A stretch of DNA of 64,000 bases from Patagioenas fasciata (lineage: Eukaryota > Chordata > Aves > Columbiformes > Columbidae): contig NC_092541.1 in assembly GCF_037038585.1 (NCBI RefSeq), forward strand, positions 5,335,445-5,399,444, written 5' to 3'. The notes under the pieces are model-generated. The model was not told the DNA's origin, searched no databases, and worked only from the letters and a program-made list of their open reading frames with translations. Shown piece after piece: positions 46,421-57,819 of the stretch (the stretch's first letter is position 1; each line of letters begins with the position of its first letter). A program made the translations under genes and the position numbers.

Positions 46421-47925
46421 AAGGAGGTGACTTCAGAGAGCAAACAGCTGAAATGGCTTTTCTACTGTCTTCATGTGGCCTCAGTCTCAAACACAGCTGC
46501 TGCATAAGCCACAATTTTCCTGCATACTCTTAATGAATGGTAACATTGCAGGTAATGACATGGCATGTGCTGCTGTTTCCCTTTATGCTGCCTTTGATTT
46601 CCTGCTTTATGACAGGGCCTCACAGTGCCCTGTCAAGGGTGCTTGGCTAAGAAGTGAGAGTAGCTCTGGAGAGACATTTTGGACAGGGTTGCTGCAGTGT
46701 CTCCTGAAGGTGTGGACCCAAGGGTTTTGCTGGACTTCAGCATGAGCCTGGGGAGGATATGGCCAGAAGAACATTACAGTGATGGGGGCAATTCAATTCA
46801 GGGTCCCTGTGTGCTGGCCCTGAGACAAGCCTGAATTTCCTGATGTTGCTGCTGCACCTTGAGGTCTTTCCCCACAGTTGCTTGGTGGGAGCCAGGTACA
46901 GAGCAGGGCACAGTCAAGAGCCCCAACCCAGCCAGTCCAGATGTGCCATCCTATGCTGCTGAGGAGGGATCGACCATTTCCCAGGTCACACTGGGAAACC
47001 TGAGTAGGGTCTCCCTGCCGTCGTGTGGGGAAGAGGAAGTGCACCGTGGTGTGAGCTTGTGGAGTGCATCTCAGTGTTGTCAGAGCAGAGAGGCAGCAAG
47101 GCTGAGGGAGCAAAAAACAGTGTCACTGGTGTTTCTAAGAAACTAAATCTCCTGAGAGAGGAATACCAGGGGTAGCCTGTAAAGACTGGCAACAACCAAC
47201 TGAACTTGGCAAAAGCCTCGTGGTCAGCACATGAAACTGCAACTTGTCATGATGAAAGGCTTTGTCTGATAAATGCCAATCCGTTTTGCCAGAATACTTG
47301 CTTTTCAGGAAAGCTTTTCAGAGGAGAGTCAGTAGATGGTTTCCCCTCTGTGGTGATACTAGCTGATGCTGGAGTTCCCCTTTCCTTCCCTACGCCTTGG
47401 GACCCAGAAGCTACATCTCCTGCACATCAGCCATGGCCAAATGGCTGGGAACCAGTGTTTTGAGTCAGTGTCTCATTAGAGTCCTGTAAAGAGACCTTAT
47501 GGCACAGCTGGACTTCTCTAGTGCTGCTGACACTGGTGATCCTTGGTTCTTTCCAGTGTCGGTGCTCTTTACTGGTGCCATTGTCTATATGCCTCACGTT
47601 CACCATCTTCCTCCTCCAAGGCTCCTGAGACTCTCATTCCTTTTCGTATAGCTCCTGGGTCTGGACAAGGATCAGTCATGGAGCCAGGTGAATCCTGTCA
47701 CCTCAAAGCTTTTACAGGAGTCAGGAGAAGGAACCCTGTGAAACAGCTCAGCCAACATGAAATAAGTTGTTCAGAATTGGGCATTCTCCTCATTGAGACC
47801 AGAATGCTGTGGCCCTGACTCTGCCCTCTTGGATAACAAGGGATGGAGCCTGTGCCAGAGACTGGGACTGACACAGAGGGGTGTCAATGATGGCCTTGGG
47901 ATGGTCAGGCACAACTATGTACACA
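46421..47925. other. Unassigned spacer upstream of the pseudogene
   Basis: The first 150 bp resemble a decayed keratin upstream block. About 46.86-46.99 kb matches 63.84-64.0 kb in direct orientation. The rest shows no gene: open frames are short and lack recognisable domains. Confidence 0.5.
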
Positions 47926-48180
47926 CACATGAACTAACACATAAGCAAACATGTTCACGTGGACACCAGGATATACAGAGATGCACAAAGACAAGCAAAT
48001 GTGCACGAGGCCAGAGACATGCAAAGAAACACACATGTACACAGAAAAATGGTCTCACTAGAAGCAAACAGGTGTGTGCTGAGCCAGACAGACAAGCACA
48101 TGGATATGCATGCTGAGAATCACGCAGACTGGTGCACAATCATGTTAACAGGCACATTATTGCAGATAAGCACATAGCAA
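47926..48180 (+). repeat. Degenerate CA-rich tandem tract
   Basis: Imperfect ACACA/ACATG-rich repeat (for example CATGAACTAACACATAAGC, ACACACATGTACACAG). It lies in the spacer between the two arms of the large inverted repeat and is alternating purine-pyrimidine rich. Confidence 0.6.
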
Positions 48181-48936
48181 TGAATGTGACTGAGGAACAG
48201 CTGGAGATGTCCCCTCCAGAGCAAGAATGGGGCACTTTAAGCAGGACAGATGCACTGGCAACATTGATAGAGGAGCCTCAGGGATCCATGGACTGCCCAG
48301 AGAGAGGAGGGTGCCAGAGAGTTTCACAATGTCCTCCTGAGGGCAGCTTAGGCTGAGAGATGAAAACGTAAAATGTAGCCCAGCTGTGTGGGAATTCAGA
48401 CAACCACTGACTGCCGAAACAAGCTGGGAGGGAATCAGAGAGGACAGTACACACACTCAGAGGAGCTATTGGGGGATGAGCCAAGGATTGCAGGGCTGGG
48501 AGCATCTGAGGCTCTTCCTGTAAGTAAGATCATTAAATTTAAAAAAGCCATCAGAATTCCTGATGCTGAAATTACCTGCCTCCACTGGACCCCTCTGGCA
48601 CTTCCGCCTACTCTGACACATCCCTCACCTGGAAATCCGGGGACCTCTCATCCCAGCACTGAAAAGAAACATGCATGAGGGAATGGACATAAACTAACAA
48701 GAAATACATGCTGACATGTGTCCAACCTGGAAATCCCAGAGCCTCTAATCCTGGCACTTACAGAAGCCTTCATATAGGAAACTATGTGGCAGAGACCAGG
48801 AAATGGAAAGGCGACAGTGCAGGAAACCAAGACAGAGCTCATACCATTTGCTGGTGTGTTTTACATTCATCATGAGCTTGTCAGAAAATTATTATTTCCA
48901 CGGAGGGAGCCTGGGCCTGAGGTAGTGCAGGACTCC
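48181..48936 (+). promoter_or_regulatory. Spacer and FK10 upstream region
   Basis: No gene is seen in 48.18-48.70 kb. From about 48.72 kb the standard proximal promoter begins. The E-box site reads CTATGTGG near 48,783 and is lost. Upstream of about 48.72 kb the similarity to other promoters stops, marking the inner boundary of the right arm. Confidence 0.55.
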
Positions 48937-49003
48937 TATAAAAGGCAGCCCAACTCTCTGCTCTCTCATTCACTTCTCTTTCCTCCTGTTCCTTGGGAAT
49001 CAG
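48937..49003 (+). promoter_or_regulatory. FK10 TATA box and untranslated exon 1
   Basis: TATAAAAG at 48937-48944. The donor is GTAAGT at 49004, shared only with FK11. Confidence 0.85.
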
Positions 49004-49320
49004 GTAAGTGTGAAGCCTCTTTTCCTCCTGCTGCAAGAACAGGTGTCTTTCCTCAATGTGTGTCTCAGCTGAAAGGGTCTGTCCTTGCCCTGGGGTGAGA
49101 GCTGCTTCTCATGGGAGAGGGAAGGGGATAGAAGGTCTTTTGCAGAGAGATGCTGGGACTTAGTGGAGGTGACTCCTGCGATCTGAGATGGGCAGTGTAT
49201 CTTGGGCCAGGAGATGCCTAGGCTCCATTGTGGTTGGGTGCAGTGCTGCTTCTCATGATCAACTCCTCATGCTCTGCTTCCTCCTGCCCTTTCTCCCAGG
49301 TGACCCTCTGTCCCAGAGAC

Positions 49321-49626
49321 ATGTCTTGCTGCAACCCGTGCGTGCCCTGCCAGCCCTGTGGCCCGACCCCGCTGGCCAACAGCTGCAATGAGCCCTGTGT
49401 CAGGCAGTGCCAGAGCTCCAATGTCGTCATCCAGCCCTCCCCCGTGGTGGTGACCCTGCCCGGCCCCATCCTCAGCTCCTTCCCTCAGAACACTGTTGTG
49501 GGCTCCTCCACCTCTGCTGCTGTTGGCAGCATCCTCAGCTGTGAGGGAGTGCCCATCAACTCTGGGGGCTTTGACCTCTCCTGCATTACCAGCCGCTACT
49601 GTGGCAACAGATGCCGACCCTGCTAA
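49321..49626 (+). CDS. Feather beta-keratin FK10 (101 aa)
   Basis: Feather keratin with Val8, SSNVVIQ, SPVV core, Val68, Cys74, Asn96 and 13 cysteines. It differs from FK3 only at residue 8. The coding region is in exon 2, starting 21 nt after the acceptor. The intron is 49004-49299. The poly(A) signal is ATTAAA at 49915-49920. It is divergent from FK9 and convergent with FK11. Downstream it meets the 3' flank block rather than spacer A, the reverse of every other plus-strand gene here. Confidence 0.96.
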   Translation: MSCCNPCVPCQPCGPTPLANSCNEPCVRQCQSSNVVIQPSPVVVTLPGPILSSFPQNTVVGSSTSAAVGSILSCEGVPINSGGFDLSCITSRYCGNRCRPC

Positions 49627-49924
49627 AGCTGATGGGAACGTCATCGGGCAAGAACTTCCCAAGAACTTGGAGGTCCTTGAAATGAGATAGAGCTTCATGG
49701 CATTGCATTCAGAGCTTTGAATCAATGTTTTCTTCTTCCAGTTGTGTCTCTCTCTCTTTCCTCAGTTCCTTCTGTCTCCCCAGGCCAGCCTAGTGGGGAC
49801 CTGTTGGTCTCTCTCTGTGGGACAGGCAGAGTGACTCTCTGCAGGAGTTTCACTGCATCCTTGCGTCTGCCCCTGGTGTCCCCTGTGATCCACCTTCTTT
49901 TCTTCTTGAGACTCATTAAAGGTG

Positions 49925-50570
49925 TGTTGCATCCAAGACTGGGCCTCCGAGTCCTCTTTGGTTCTGCAATCTGCTCCAATAAAAAGGTGGAGGAAGTGGA
50001 GAGTGGGACTCCCTGCAGTGGATTTTGTCACTTGGAGGCACAGTAAATCGATTTAATGAGTTCACAAATCAAGTGGTTGGAGTTGCTTATGAGGGATGCT
50101 CAGCTTAGTGGTTGTCTCACCCTATCTTAGCTCTCCTTGGCAATGACATTGGCAGCTCTCACTCCCACCCAACATTCTCTCCTTTTCCAATCACACTTAA
50201 TGAAATCTCCAACCACTGTCTGTATTAGGACTAACAGGCACCATGAGCATTTGAAATAAACAATATAGAATGAGCTAATTCCATAGCCAGTGCACCCAGG
50301 GATTACCACACATCTAATGAGTTGCAATGGGATTCACACATTCCATGGTAATGGTGAGTTCTGGCAGAGCAGAAATTTTGGCCTGAACAATGCCAGGTCC
50401 ATTCTACAACGCACACCTCTAGCCCAGGTATAGTCAGAACTTTATCTCAGGTAAGTTCTCTCACTCAAAAAGAAGAGCTGGTTTGTCCCTCTAATAGCAA
50501 CAGAAGCAATAGATTTAACTCACCACAGGTTTGCTCCTTCTCTCTTATCTGGGCAGCTGATTCCTTGTGG
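49925..50570. repeat. Array 3' flank block, inverted copy
   Basis: Non-coding. Reverse complement of the flank block seen at 4.72-5.27, 17.3-17.9 and 42.24-42.86 kb. No gene seen. Confidence 0.65.
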
Positions 50571-51075
50571 TCATGTACTGGACCATGGCAAATAAAACAA
50601 GACACCTGTAATTGATCTCATTCTCCTGGATTTCCCATCCCTCCCAATATGGGCACATGAGATGGAGAATGCCCTCCATTCATCTTCCTCCTCAGTTTTC
50701 CTTTGTGGATATCTGGTGCACCACCACTGTTGTGTTGAAAATGATGGAGACTTTCCTTGCCATGAGGAAAATAATTTGTATGCCTGCTGGCTTGCGTAGT
50801 CAATTTCATTTTTTCCTGTCTTCCTGTCTGTCACTGAGTTCATGATCCTCTCAGTGGTGTCCTTTAATTGTGATGTCACCATACGCAAATTTCTCTATTG
50901 CAATACTCCCATGAGAGAGAAAATTGGCTTTTTGCAAGCCCTGATAGCATGGGTTTGGGGATGCTTATCATCTTTAAACAGATGGCATTTCTGCTGACTG
51001 GCCATTCCGTGTGAAGAAAACCACAGCTGAGATGTATGTCTCCTGACTCAGTCTTCGCTGATCTTGATCCAGCAG
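50571..51075 (+). pseudogene. Olfactory-receptor-like pseudogene, copy d (inverted)
   Basis: Plus-strand copy that gives the clearest receptor resemblance. At about 50,680-50,760 it reads FSFVDIWCTTTVVLKMMETF, close to the TM2-loop pattern of olfactory receptors (LSFVDICYTT-VVPKML-NFL). Then comes a QFHFFLS TM3-like stretch, SVVSFNCDVTI in place of MAYDRYVAIC, and NTPMREKIGFLQALIAWVWG as a TM4-like start. Frames are broken. It is opposite in orientation to the other three copies, as expected for the right arm of the inverted repeat. Confidence 0.5.
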
Positions 51076-51094
51076 CTACTGCCACTCTTGTGCA

Positions 51095-51522
51095 TGTGTC
51101 TAATCGGACCAAAGGCCTGGAGAACCTGTCCTCTGAGAGAAGACTGAAGGAGGCATGTCTTTCCTCCCTGGAGAAAAAAAATCTTAGGGTGACCTGAAGA
51201 CACTTTTCTAGTACTTAAAGCATGTCTGCAAATAAACTCAAGGGTCTCTTATCACAAGGAGCCACATGGAGAAGAGAAGGGCCATTGAGTCCAAGTGTCA
51301 CTGGGAGAGGTTTCATATTGACATAGGAAATACCTTTTTACACTAAGACAATTCCTTCACAGGAATGACCTCCCAGGGATATGGTAGAGTTCCCATTGCT
51401 GCATGATTCCAAGATGTGATTGAACAGGTTGATGGAAAATTTTATCTAGTCTATCTTTCCCATGAAAGATTAGACCAGATGATCGTTCAAGGTCACTTCC
51501 AATATGAACTATTCTTTGATTT
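51095..51522 (+). mobile_element. CR1 LINE 3' fragment (inverted copy)
   Basis: Plus-strand counterpart of the CR1 end at 3.63, 16.25 and 41.38 kb. It reads GGAGAACCTGTCCTCTGAGAG through AGATTAGACCAGATGATCG. The tail octamers are lost. Confidence 0.7.
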
Positions 51523-52520
51523 CCTGTCCCTCTCAGTGATACCCTTCAATTGTGATGTCACAATTTGCCATCCACTCTACTGCACCACTGTCATCACATT
51601 GGAAATCCTCATTCCAAAAAAGACTGTTGCAATTAAGGTTCACATTTTTTGTAGAGACAACTGGATGCTGCATGGCTAATGTCCTCATTATTTCCAAGAC
51701 TTGTTTACCTAAAGAGACATACTTTGCAGGCAGGGTATAGCAAAGAGGGACATGAACTTTGAACATCTTCTCTAGAAAGACAACTAAGATCAAGACAAAG
51801 AAGAACCCCCAAAGGGAGATGCAGTAGGTCCACAAGAGACTTTCATCTAGAGTGGCATATACATGTACCCAAAGGACTGCCTCAATTGTCTAGGTCTTCT
51901 CAGTGATAGCTCTCTTGTGCGTGCACAGGGTCCATGCTGGGGTCCATTACCTGGGACCGGGGCAGAGTGGGGCCATGGCACCATGCTGGGAGCTTGCCTT
52001 CCTGGCTTTAGGACTAGTACTTTTCCCCTCAGTGTAACTGCCAAGACTGATGCTGTTTACTGTAGAGCCCAGTGTGGGGAGAGGTGTCCTACCACGAGGG
52101 CACAGCCCTGCACTTTAGTGTGCCCATGTGGTTCCCAGGTGTCTGCAGGGTCTCTTGCAGGACAGCTCTCTAAGGGCCAGGGACTGCACTGCTGGGAAGA
52201 CCCTGGCCTGCCAGTGAGGAGCAGTGGTGACATGAGCAGAGTTCAGGCTGGCCCTGCCTCAGAGCTCTTGGGGAGCCTGGGAAGCTAAGTACTGGCAGGA
52301 TCCTTGCCAGTGTTTCAGCTGTGTTTGGATTGGTGCCTGTCCTGTACAACCGCAGACGCCCAGTGCCCAGTGAGATGGGTAATGATGATGTCTCTGCCCT
52401 AAAGTGTGGACAGGATGAAAATAAGGGGAACCTCACATGGTCCATGGGGTGCTGTGTGCTTCAGCAATCTTTCTGAGCCCAGTAGTGCTTTCAGGACTTG
52501 TTTTTCTTCACCCAGAATGG
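51523..52520. repeat. Array spacer B, inverted copy
   Basis: Non-coding. Its left end (51,533-51,620) reads SVIPFNCDVTICHPLYCTTVI, a second receptor-signature-like box (compare MAYDRYVAICHPLHYTTVM), directly after the CR1 fragment. The rest is homologous to 2.6-3.5 kb inverted, and no gene is seen. Confidence 0.6.
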
Positions 52521-52981
52521 AGGTAGGCTCATTCATCTGTAGTTTCCTGGGTCATCCGTTGGACACATTTGAGATTCAACTGGACAGAGTGCTGTCATCT
52601 TGTCTAGCCTGTGCTTTTGACAAGAAAGGTTGGTCCAAGTGATCCTTGTGGTTCTTTCCAACTTGATATTCTTTGATGATGATATAGATGTGTGTCTAGA
52701 GACCAGTTGGGCCCTGTAAGGTGTTGAAGAAATATATGAGGTTCCTCTGTCTCATCTGCCTGTGCCCATGTGTGTTGGCCATGCACAATAGACCAGGTAA
52801 TAGACCAGAAGTAAACAGAGAGATGAGGCTGTGCATTGTCCTCAGGAATTGCTGTTTCCCAGCCCCACTCTAGCCACCCTTTGGAACCATTTCCTCACTT
52901 AAAGCCATTGGCCTGGAGTATCCATGATTGTCTTTCTCAGCTCCAAGGGAAATGGCAGAAAAGAAATCCACTGCAGAGAGT
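52521..52981. repeat. Array spacer A, inverted short copy
   Basis: Non-coding. Reverse complement of 35.2-35.69 kb, up to the CR1 insertion point. No gene seen. Confidence 0.6.
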
Positions 52982-55900
52982 CAAGAAAGGTGCCAGGGAG
53001 ATACTCTCCAAAAGGTGATGGAACCCCCACTTGGTCAGGCAGAGAGGGGAGACCCGAGACAACTGCTGCCCTGTTACTGTTGAGTAGAGGTAGGGGAACA
53101 AAAAGACGAGGGGGCTTGGAAGCAAGTCCTAGTTCAGGATTGCTGGCAACCCTCCTCCCTGTGTGCCTTGCTTCCCCAGGTGCCCCTCCGTAATAGGTGT
53201 GAGGCCCTGGATCTTGAAGAAGAGGTAGATGAGGATGTGGTGCAAGGCCCACCTATGAGGTCACATAGGAAGAGGCAGTTGACTCCACACCTCAAGACTA
53301 TCTCCGATAATAAAGAAAGAAGGGTAATTGTAGTAGGCGATTCCCTTCTGAGGTGAACAGAGGGCCCAATATGCAGAGTTGACCCTCATCATAGGGAAGT
53401 GTGCAGTCTACCTAGAGCTTGGGTCAGGGATATCACCAGGGCACTCCCTAATCTGGTGCACTTGACAGACTACTACCTGCTACTGATCTTCCAGACAGGT
53501 GGGGAGGAAGCTACATCCTGTAGTCTGAGGGGAATCAAGAAAGGCTTCAAGGCCTTGGGATGGTTGGTGAAAGAGTCTGGGGTGAAAGTTATTTTTCTCT
53601 CCTTCCATTTTTGGGGATGACATGGGACAGAATAGAAGAATCCAGTATATAAATGCTTGGCTACAAGACTGGTGCTACAGGCAGGGCTTTGGGTTCTTTG
53701 ATAACGGTCTGGATAGTAATACGTGGGAAAGGTTTATCTCACAGGGGCAAAAGGATGCTGGGACAGGAATTAGGAGGGTTCATTTGGAGAGCTTTAAACT
53801 TGAAGGGGGATGGAATTGCAGTTGGGCTTGCATCAGTGAGGCAATGTTCTAGTATTGATGGAGACTGGGAGATCTCCCATCTCCCTAGGGTAAAATCGGA
53901 GTGCTCAGCTCATTCCCTGAAATGCCTGTACACCAATGCAGGCAGCATGGGGAGTAAGCAGGAGGAGCTACAAACCTGTTTCCAGTCAGCAGATCATGAT
54001 CTGGTGGAAATTACAGAAACATGATGGGACAGCTCATGTGACTGGAATATGGTCATGGATGGCTATGTCCTTCTCAGGAAAGACAGGCCAGCCAGGCAAG
54101 GTGGTGCAGTTGCTCTTTACATGAGAAAGCAACTAAAATGTACTGAGCACTGTCCAGCGGTGGATGAGGAGTGAGTTGAGAGTCTGTGGGTGAGAATTAA
54201 GGGGCAGGCTGGCAAAGGTGATACTGTTGTGGGTGTCTATTGCAGGCCACCAGGTCAGGGTGAGGAAGTTGATGAGGCCTTCTTCAGGCAGCTGAGAGCA
54301 GCCTCTCAATTACAGGTCCTGGTTATCATAGGGGATTTTAAATACCCTGATGTTTGCTGGAAGGACTACTCAGCCAGCCAGCCACAGTCCAGAAGGTTCC
54401 TCCAAATGGTGGATGAGTCAACTAGGAGAGGAGCACTGCTGGATCTCATTCTCACTAACAAGGAGGTTGAAGCAGTAAAGGTTGAGGACTGCCTTGGTTG
54501 CAGTGACCATGAGGTAGTGGAGTTCGGGATCTCATGGGACAGGAGCAGAATATCAAGCAGAATTGCAACCCTGGACTTCAGCAGGGCCAACTTCAGTCTT
54601 TTCAAACAATTGCTAGGGGAAATCCTATGGGAAACAGTACTTGAAGGTAAAGGGGCTCAAGATAGTTGGTTAGTGTTCAGGGACTGCTTCTACCAAGCTC
54701 AAGATCAGAGCATCCCAACAAGCAGGAAGTCAAGGAAGGGAGCCAGGAGACCTGCTTGGTTAAACAGGGAACTGCTGGGCAAACTCAAGTGGAAGAGGAG
54801 AGTCTACAGATCATGGAAGGAAGGGCTGGCTGCTTGGGAAGAACATAAGGCTGTTGTCAGGGGATGTAGGGTGGCAACTAGGAAAGTTAGGGCCTTCATA
54901 GAATTAAACCTTGCGAGAGGGGTCAAGGACAACAGAAAGAGCTTCTTCAAATATATGGTAAATAAAACTAACACTACAGGCAATGTAGGCCCACTGATGA
55001 ATGAGGTGAGTGCCCTGGTGACAGAAGATACAGAGAAGGCAGAGTTACTGACTGCCTTCTTTGTCTCTGTCTACTCTGCCAGAGGCTGTCCTGAGTAGCC
55101 CCATACCCCTGAGGCCCCAGAGCAAGTCAGGACAATGGAGGCATTTGCCTTTGTTGATGAGCACTGTGTTAAGGACCAATTAAGCCATCTGGACATCCAT
55201 AAATCCATGGGTCCAGATGGGATGCATCATCCTCAGGTGCTGAGGGAGCCGGCTGAAGTCGTTGCTAGGCCACTCTCCATCATCTTTGCTAAGCCTTGGG
55301 AAATGGGAGAGGTGCCTGAGGACTGGAGGAAAACAAATGTCACTCCAGTCTTCAAAAGGGGCAAGAAGGAGAACCCAGGTAATTATAGACCAGTCAGACT
55401 CACCTCCATCTCTGGAAAGGTGATGGAACAACTTATTCTTGGTGCTATCTCAAGAAATATCAAGGATAAGAGTGTCGTTAGGGGCAGTCAACATGGCTTC
55501 ACTAAGGGGAAGTCATGCTTAATCAACTTCAGAGCCTTTAAGGAGGACATAACCAGGTGGATAGATGATGGTAAAGCAGTGGATGTGGTCTATCTTGATT
55601 TCAGTAAAGTATTTGACACCATCTCCCACAGCATCCTCACAGCTAAACTGTGGAAGTGTGGTCTGGATGATCGGGTAGTGAGGTGGACTGTGAATTGGTT
55701 GAAGGCAAGAAACCAGACAGTTGTGATCAATGGTGCAGAGTCTAGCTGGAGGCCTGTATCTAGTGGAGTCCCTCAAGGGTAGATACTGCGACCAGTACTA
55801 TTCAATATATTTATCAACTACTTGGATGAGGGAATAGAGTGCACTGTCAGCAAGTTTGCTGATGACAGAAAACTGGGAGGAGTGGCTGACATGCCAGAAG

Positions 55901-56704
55901 GCTCTGCTGCCATACAACAAGACCTGGACAGGCTGGAGAGTTGGGCGGTGAAAAATGTAATGAAATAGAACAAGGGAAAGTGTAGAGTCCTGCATCTGGG
56001 CAGGAACAACCCCAGGTTCCAGTATAAGTTGGGGAATGACCTATTAGAGAGCAGTGTAGGAGAAAGGGACCTGGGGATCCTGGTGGACAGCAGGATGACC
56101 ATAAGCCACCACTGTGCCCTTGTGGCCCTTGTGGCCAAGAAGGCCAATGGCATCCTATGGTGTGTTAGAAGGGGGGTCATTAGTAGGTTGAGAGAGGTTC
56201 TCCTGCCCCTCTACTCTGCCCTGGTGAGACTGCATCTGGAATATTGTGTCCAGTTCTGGGCCCTCAATTCAAGAAGGACATAGAACTGCTGGAGAGAGTC
56301 CAGCACAGAGCCACAAAGGTGATGGAGTGTGAGGAAAGACTGAGGGAACTGGGTTTCTTTAGCTTGGAATAGAGGAGGGTTATAAATATATAAAGGGTGA
56401 GTGTCAGGAGGATGGAGCCAGGCTCTTCTCGGTGACAACCAATGACAGGACAAGGGGCAATAGGTGCAAACTGGAACATAGGGGGTTCCACTCAAATGTG
56501 AGAAGAAACTTCTTCACAGTGAGGGTGACAGACACTAAAAGAGGCTGGTCAGGAGGGTTGTGAAGTATCCTACTCTGGAGACATTCAAGACCTGCCTGAA
56601 CGCCTTCCTGTGTAACCTGATCTATGTGCTACTGCTCTGGCAGGGGGATTGGACTGGATGATCTTTCAAGGTCCCTTGCAATCCCTAAAATTCTGTGATT
56701 CTAT
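52982..56704 (+). mobile_element. Nearly full-length CR1 LINE with ORF1 and ORF2 remnants
   Basis: CR1 of 3.7 kb, flanked by GAGT on both sides (52,978-52,981 and 56,705-56,708) and ending in an ATTCTGTGATTCTAT tail. The ORF1 remnant (53.17-53.85 kb) carries the esterase nucleophile motif VVGDSLLR. ORF2: endonuclease at 54190-55098 (GVYCRPPGQG, VIIGDFKYPD, CSDHEVVEF), then reverse transcriptase ([68 protein letters not shown]) and the C-terminal [19 protein letters not shown]. Stops at about 54,175, 55,095, 55,782 and 55,967 and a shortened ORF1 make it inactive. It sits about 110 bp beyond the FK11 poly(A) signal. Confidence 0.92.
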
Positions 56705-57134
56705 GAGTCCCACCCTCTCCTTTCTCTACCTTTTCCATTTAGCAGACTGGAAGAGTTGCCTCAGAACAAAAGAGGACTCAGAGGTACAGACTTGGATGCA
56801 GCACAACTTTAATGAATCTCAAGAAGAAAAGGGAACACAGAATCACACAGAATCACGGAATGTCACCAGGAAGAGAAACAAGGATGTGGTGAAACTCCTG
56901 AAGGGTGTCATTCTGCCTGCACTTGAGAGGGAGGGAAGTCAACAGGTCCCCACCAGGTTGGCCTTGGAGACAGAATCAGTACAGGAAATTAAAAGAGATG
57001 AGACAGGAAAAAAAAAAAAAAACAAAAAACAATGGCTCAAAACTCTGAATGCAATGCAAGGAAGCTCTATCTCATTTCAAGGACCATGTTCCAAGGTCTT
57101 GGAAGATTCTCACCCAAGGATGTTGTCAAAACCT

Positions 57135-57440
57135 TTAGCAGGGTTGACATCTGTTTCCACAGTAGCGGCTGGTAATGCAGGAGAGGTCAAAGCCCCCAGA
57201 ATTGATGGGAACTCCCTCACAGCTGAGGATGCTGCCAACAGCAGCAGAGGTGGAGGAGCCCACAACAGTGTTCTGAGGGAAGGAGCTGAGGATGGGGCCG
57301 GGCAGAGTCACCACCACGGGGGAGGGCTCAATGACAATAGTGGAATTCTGGCACTGCCTCACACAGGGCTCATTGCAACTGTTGGCTAGTGGGGTTGGGC
57401 CACAGGGCTGGCAGGGCACGCACGGGTTGCAGCAGGACAT
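57135..57440 (-). CDS. Feather beta-keratin FK11 (101 aa)
   Basis: Feather keratin with Val8, NSTIVIE at 32-38, Val68, Cys74 and Gln99 (CGNRCQPC), 13 cysteines. The coding region is in exon 2. The intron is 57462-57752. The exon-2 leader differs at one site before the ATG (CTGACCCAGAGAC instead of CTGTCCCAGAGAC). The poly(A) signal is ATTAAA on the minus strand at 56818-56823, with a recent-looking CR1 just beyond. It is convergent with FK10. By position it mirrors FK8. Confidence 0.96.
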   Translation of the reverse strand: MSCCNPCVPCQPCGPTPLANSCNEPCVRQCQNSTIVIEPSPVVVTLPGPILSSFPQNTVVGSSTSAAVGSILSCEGVPINSGGFDLSCITSRYCGNRCQPC

Positions 57441-57752
57441 GTCTCTGGGTCAGAGGTTCACCTGGGAGAGAGGCGAGGAAGAAGCGGAGCATGAGGGCTT
57501 GATCATGAGAAGCAGCACTGCACCCAACCACAGTGGAGCCAAGACACCTCCTGGCCCAATATACACTGCCCACATCAAATCCCAGGAGCCACCTGAACTA
57601 AGTCCCAGGTCCTCTCTGCAGAAGACCTTCTCTCCCCTTCCCTCTCCCATGAGAAGCAGCTCCCACCCCAGGGCCAGGACAGTCCCTATCAGCTGAGACA
57701 CACATTGAGGAAAGATCTGATCCTGAAGGAGGAGAAAAGGCTTCAAACTTAC

Positions 57753-57819
57753 CTGATTCCCAAGGAGAGGGAGGTGAGAGAAGTGGAGGAGAGAGAAGAG
57801 AGTTGGGCTGCCTTTTATA
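57753..57819 (-). promoter_or_regulatory. FK11 TATA box and untranslated exon 1
   Basis: TATAAAAG on the minus strand at 57812-57819. The donor is GTAAGT following 57753, the same variant as FK10. Confidence 0.85.

Noticed and set aside
47926-48180. CRISPR-like or satellite array
   Set aside because: The units are irregular CA-rich words without constant repeats and spacers. It is a degenerate simple repeat in a vertebrate genome.
51863-52288. 141-codon frame in spacer B (related frames at 22.96 and 36.0 kb)
   Set aside because: No domain recognised, frames broken or shifted in other copies, and no promoter or splice context. Treated as non-coding spacer.
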